64,000 nt of DNA from Sycon ciliatum (Eukaryota; Porifera; Calcarea; Leucosolenida; Sycettidae), in NCBI RefSeq assembly GCF_964019385.1, contig NC_088643.1:46353910-46417909 (forward strand). Reading direction: 5' to 3'. This document shows, piece after piece, positions 62,942 through 64,000 of the stretch. How positions within the stretch are numbered: position 1 is the stretch's first letter; each line of letters begins with the position of its first letter. The notes under the pieces were generated by a model that worked only from the letters and a program-made list of their open reading frames with translations, had not been told where the DNA came from and ran no database searches. The position numbers and the translations under genes were made by a program.

Positions 62942-63727
62942 AGCTAGCCTGTCGCGAGCTGCGCGGGCTCGAGCTGCAGCAAATGCGAAGCGCGACCCAC
63001 GAGCACGATCCAAACTGTCTCACGTGTGTGTGACTAGACTGTGTGTTGAATCTGTTGACATGACCTGTACCTACATGATCTGATGATCGCCCCCTTCGAT
63101 TATTTATTTCCGTTCTACTCGACAATTTCAAAAATCAGTGCCATTGGCTTTGCCCTTGAAATTTGAAATCTCGTGCCTTATTCTTTCCTGGGGACTGGTG
63201 TTGGATATTCAACGGGCAGGATGATGGATGAAGGAGATGATGGCCTAATCTTGGCTGCGCGCATTCTCATTTTCGCGTGGCCTGCCACTAGCGTTTCGCA
63301 GATTCACAAAGGGTGTCACAGGCATAGCTGGAGGAAGAAATGTGGGAGAATCGGTTGCACAGTGCAGATCAACCCAACCATTTCGTTGTTTAATGTTTAC
63401 TTCGCACATTCAAATGGGATGACCACCCAATAAAATTTCCGAACGTGACTTCATTTTATTGATTTTTCCGCATTATACCACAGTTTGTTCTTCACGTTAT
63501 TTTGCTTCAACTTTTGAGGTATGAATTCCTTAAAACTGCAGACGCGACATGCAACCTCCATACTGACCAGGCTGTGTCAACATCAGGTGCTTGTTTGACT
63601 TTGTCCGTTAGGCCGAGTTTGCATAGATATTGTGATGGCGTCAAAGACAGTTAAAGATTTTGTTGGTCATGTGTTGGGGGCATTGTCCCAGCCGAAACTG
63701 AATGCAAGTTTAAGAAGGACTAGGCCT
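62942..63727. other. Sequence without recognised features
   Basis: No gene, exon or repeat recognised. Upstream RUNDC1-like exons should lie here or beyond the window. Confidence 0.4.
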
Positions 63728-64000
63728 ACAGTCCATTCAGAAAAAGATGGACTTCTAGCTTTCGGCCATAAATGGGTCAAAAGTTGAGTTTTTTTAGAAT
63801 TTGTTTCTGCAATCCCCTATGGAATCCTCTTCCAATTATGTTTCTAAGTCTATTTCTCCAAAAAGCAAGCCATAACGAGAATAGTATTTCGGCCAGGTTT
63901 TGCCCCAAGAGCACTGAGTTGGGAAAGACAATCAAAATCCAGGCCGTTTGATCCTGCCTGCAACAGTGCATTGTACGGTTCGAACCCCAGTTCAGGTACC
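63728..64000. mobile_element. Second copy of the AGTCCATTCAGAAAA element, cut by window edge
   Basis: Starts CAGTCCATTCAGAAAAAGAT and continues CTAGCTTTCGGCCATAAATG, CCAGGTTTTGCCCCAAGAGC and GTACGGTTCGAACCCCAGTT. This matches the reverse complement of the 40441-40863 copy in order. Confidence 0.8.

Overview
The window is a piece of an animal (metazoan) nuclear genome. It carries spliced genes with consensus GT-AG introns, long introns packed with transposon debris, many dinucleotide repeats, and protein families (forkhead, HDAC3, RUNDC1) that are animal-type. The transposon mix (hAT, piggyBac, pogo/Tigger-like miniature elements, DIRS-like and several non-LTR families) suits a marine invertebrate such as a sponge or cnidarian. 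That placement is inference; the sequence does not settle the species.

Three genes can be supported. (1) A forkhead transcription factor of FoxD type lies on + at 1092-2888, with a single coding exon and probably an upstream 5' UTR intron. (2) A complete class I histone deacetylase, HDAC3, lies on + at 8681-39069. I reconstructed it from 16 exons whose phases all match, giving 443 residues; zinc ligands, catalytic tyrosine and inositol-phosphate contacts are all present. (3) The 3' two-thirds of a RUNDC1-like RUN-domain gene lies on - from about 62255 down to 52384, with at least ten well-phased exons including one of 29 bp. HDAC3 and RUNDC1-like are convergent and separated by about 12 kb of repeat-rich sequence.

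Layout: 1-3100 forkhead gene and flanks; 3.1-8.6 kb intergenic, with two decayed retroelement fragments; 8.7-39.1 kb HDAC3, whose introns hold nested TIR elements, foldback elements, LINE and DIRS-like fragments, two hAT transposase remnants and a 6 x 133 bp satellite; 39-52 kb intergenic, with MITEs, a roughly 490-bp homopurine tract, a LINE 3' end, a palindromic 15-bp CAGCGC array and tRNA-derived pieces; 52.4-62.3 kb RUNDC1-like; then a near-perfect 553-bp palindrome at 62.4-62.9 kb and a MITE cut by the window edge.

The known genes are conserved regulators with no evident joint pathway. The most unusual material is the transposon architecture: a three-level nest in HDAC3 intron 2, the CAGCGC foldback array, MITEs with intact target duplications, and GU-repeat tracts set against several HDAC3 splice sites. 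I found no CRISPR array, operon or bacterial-type system.
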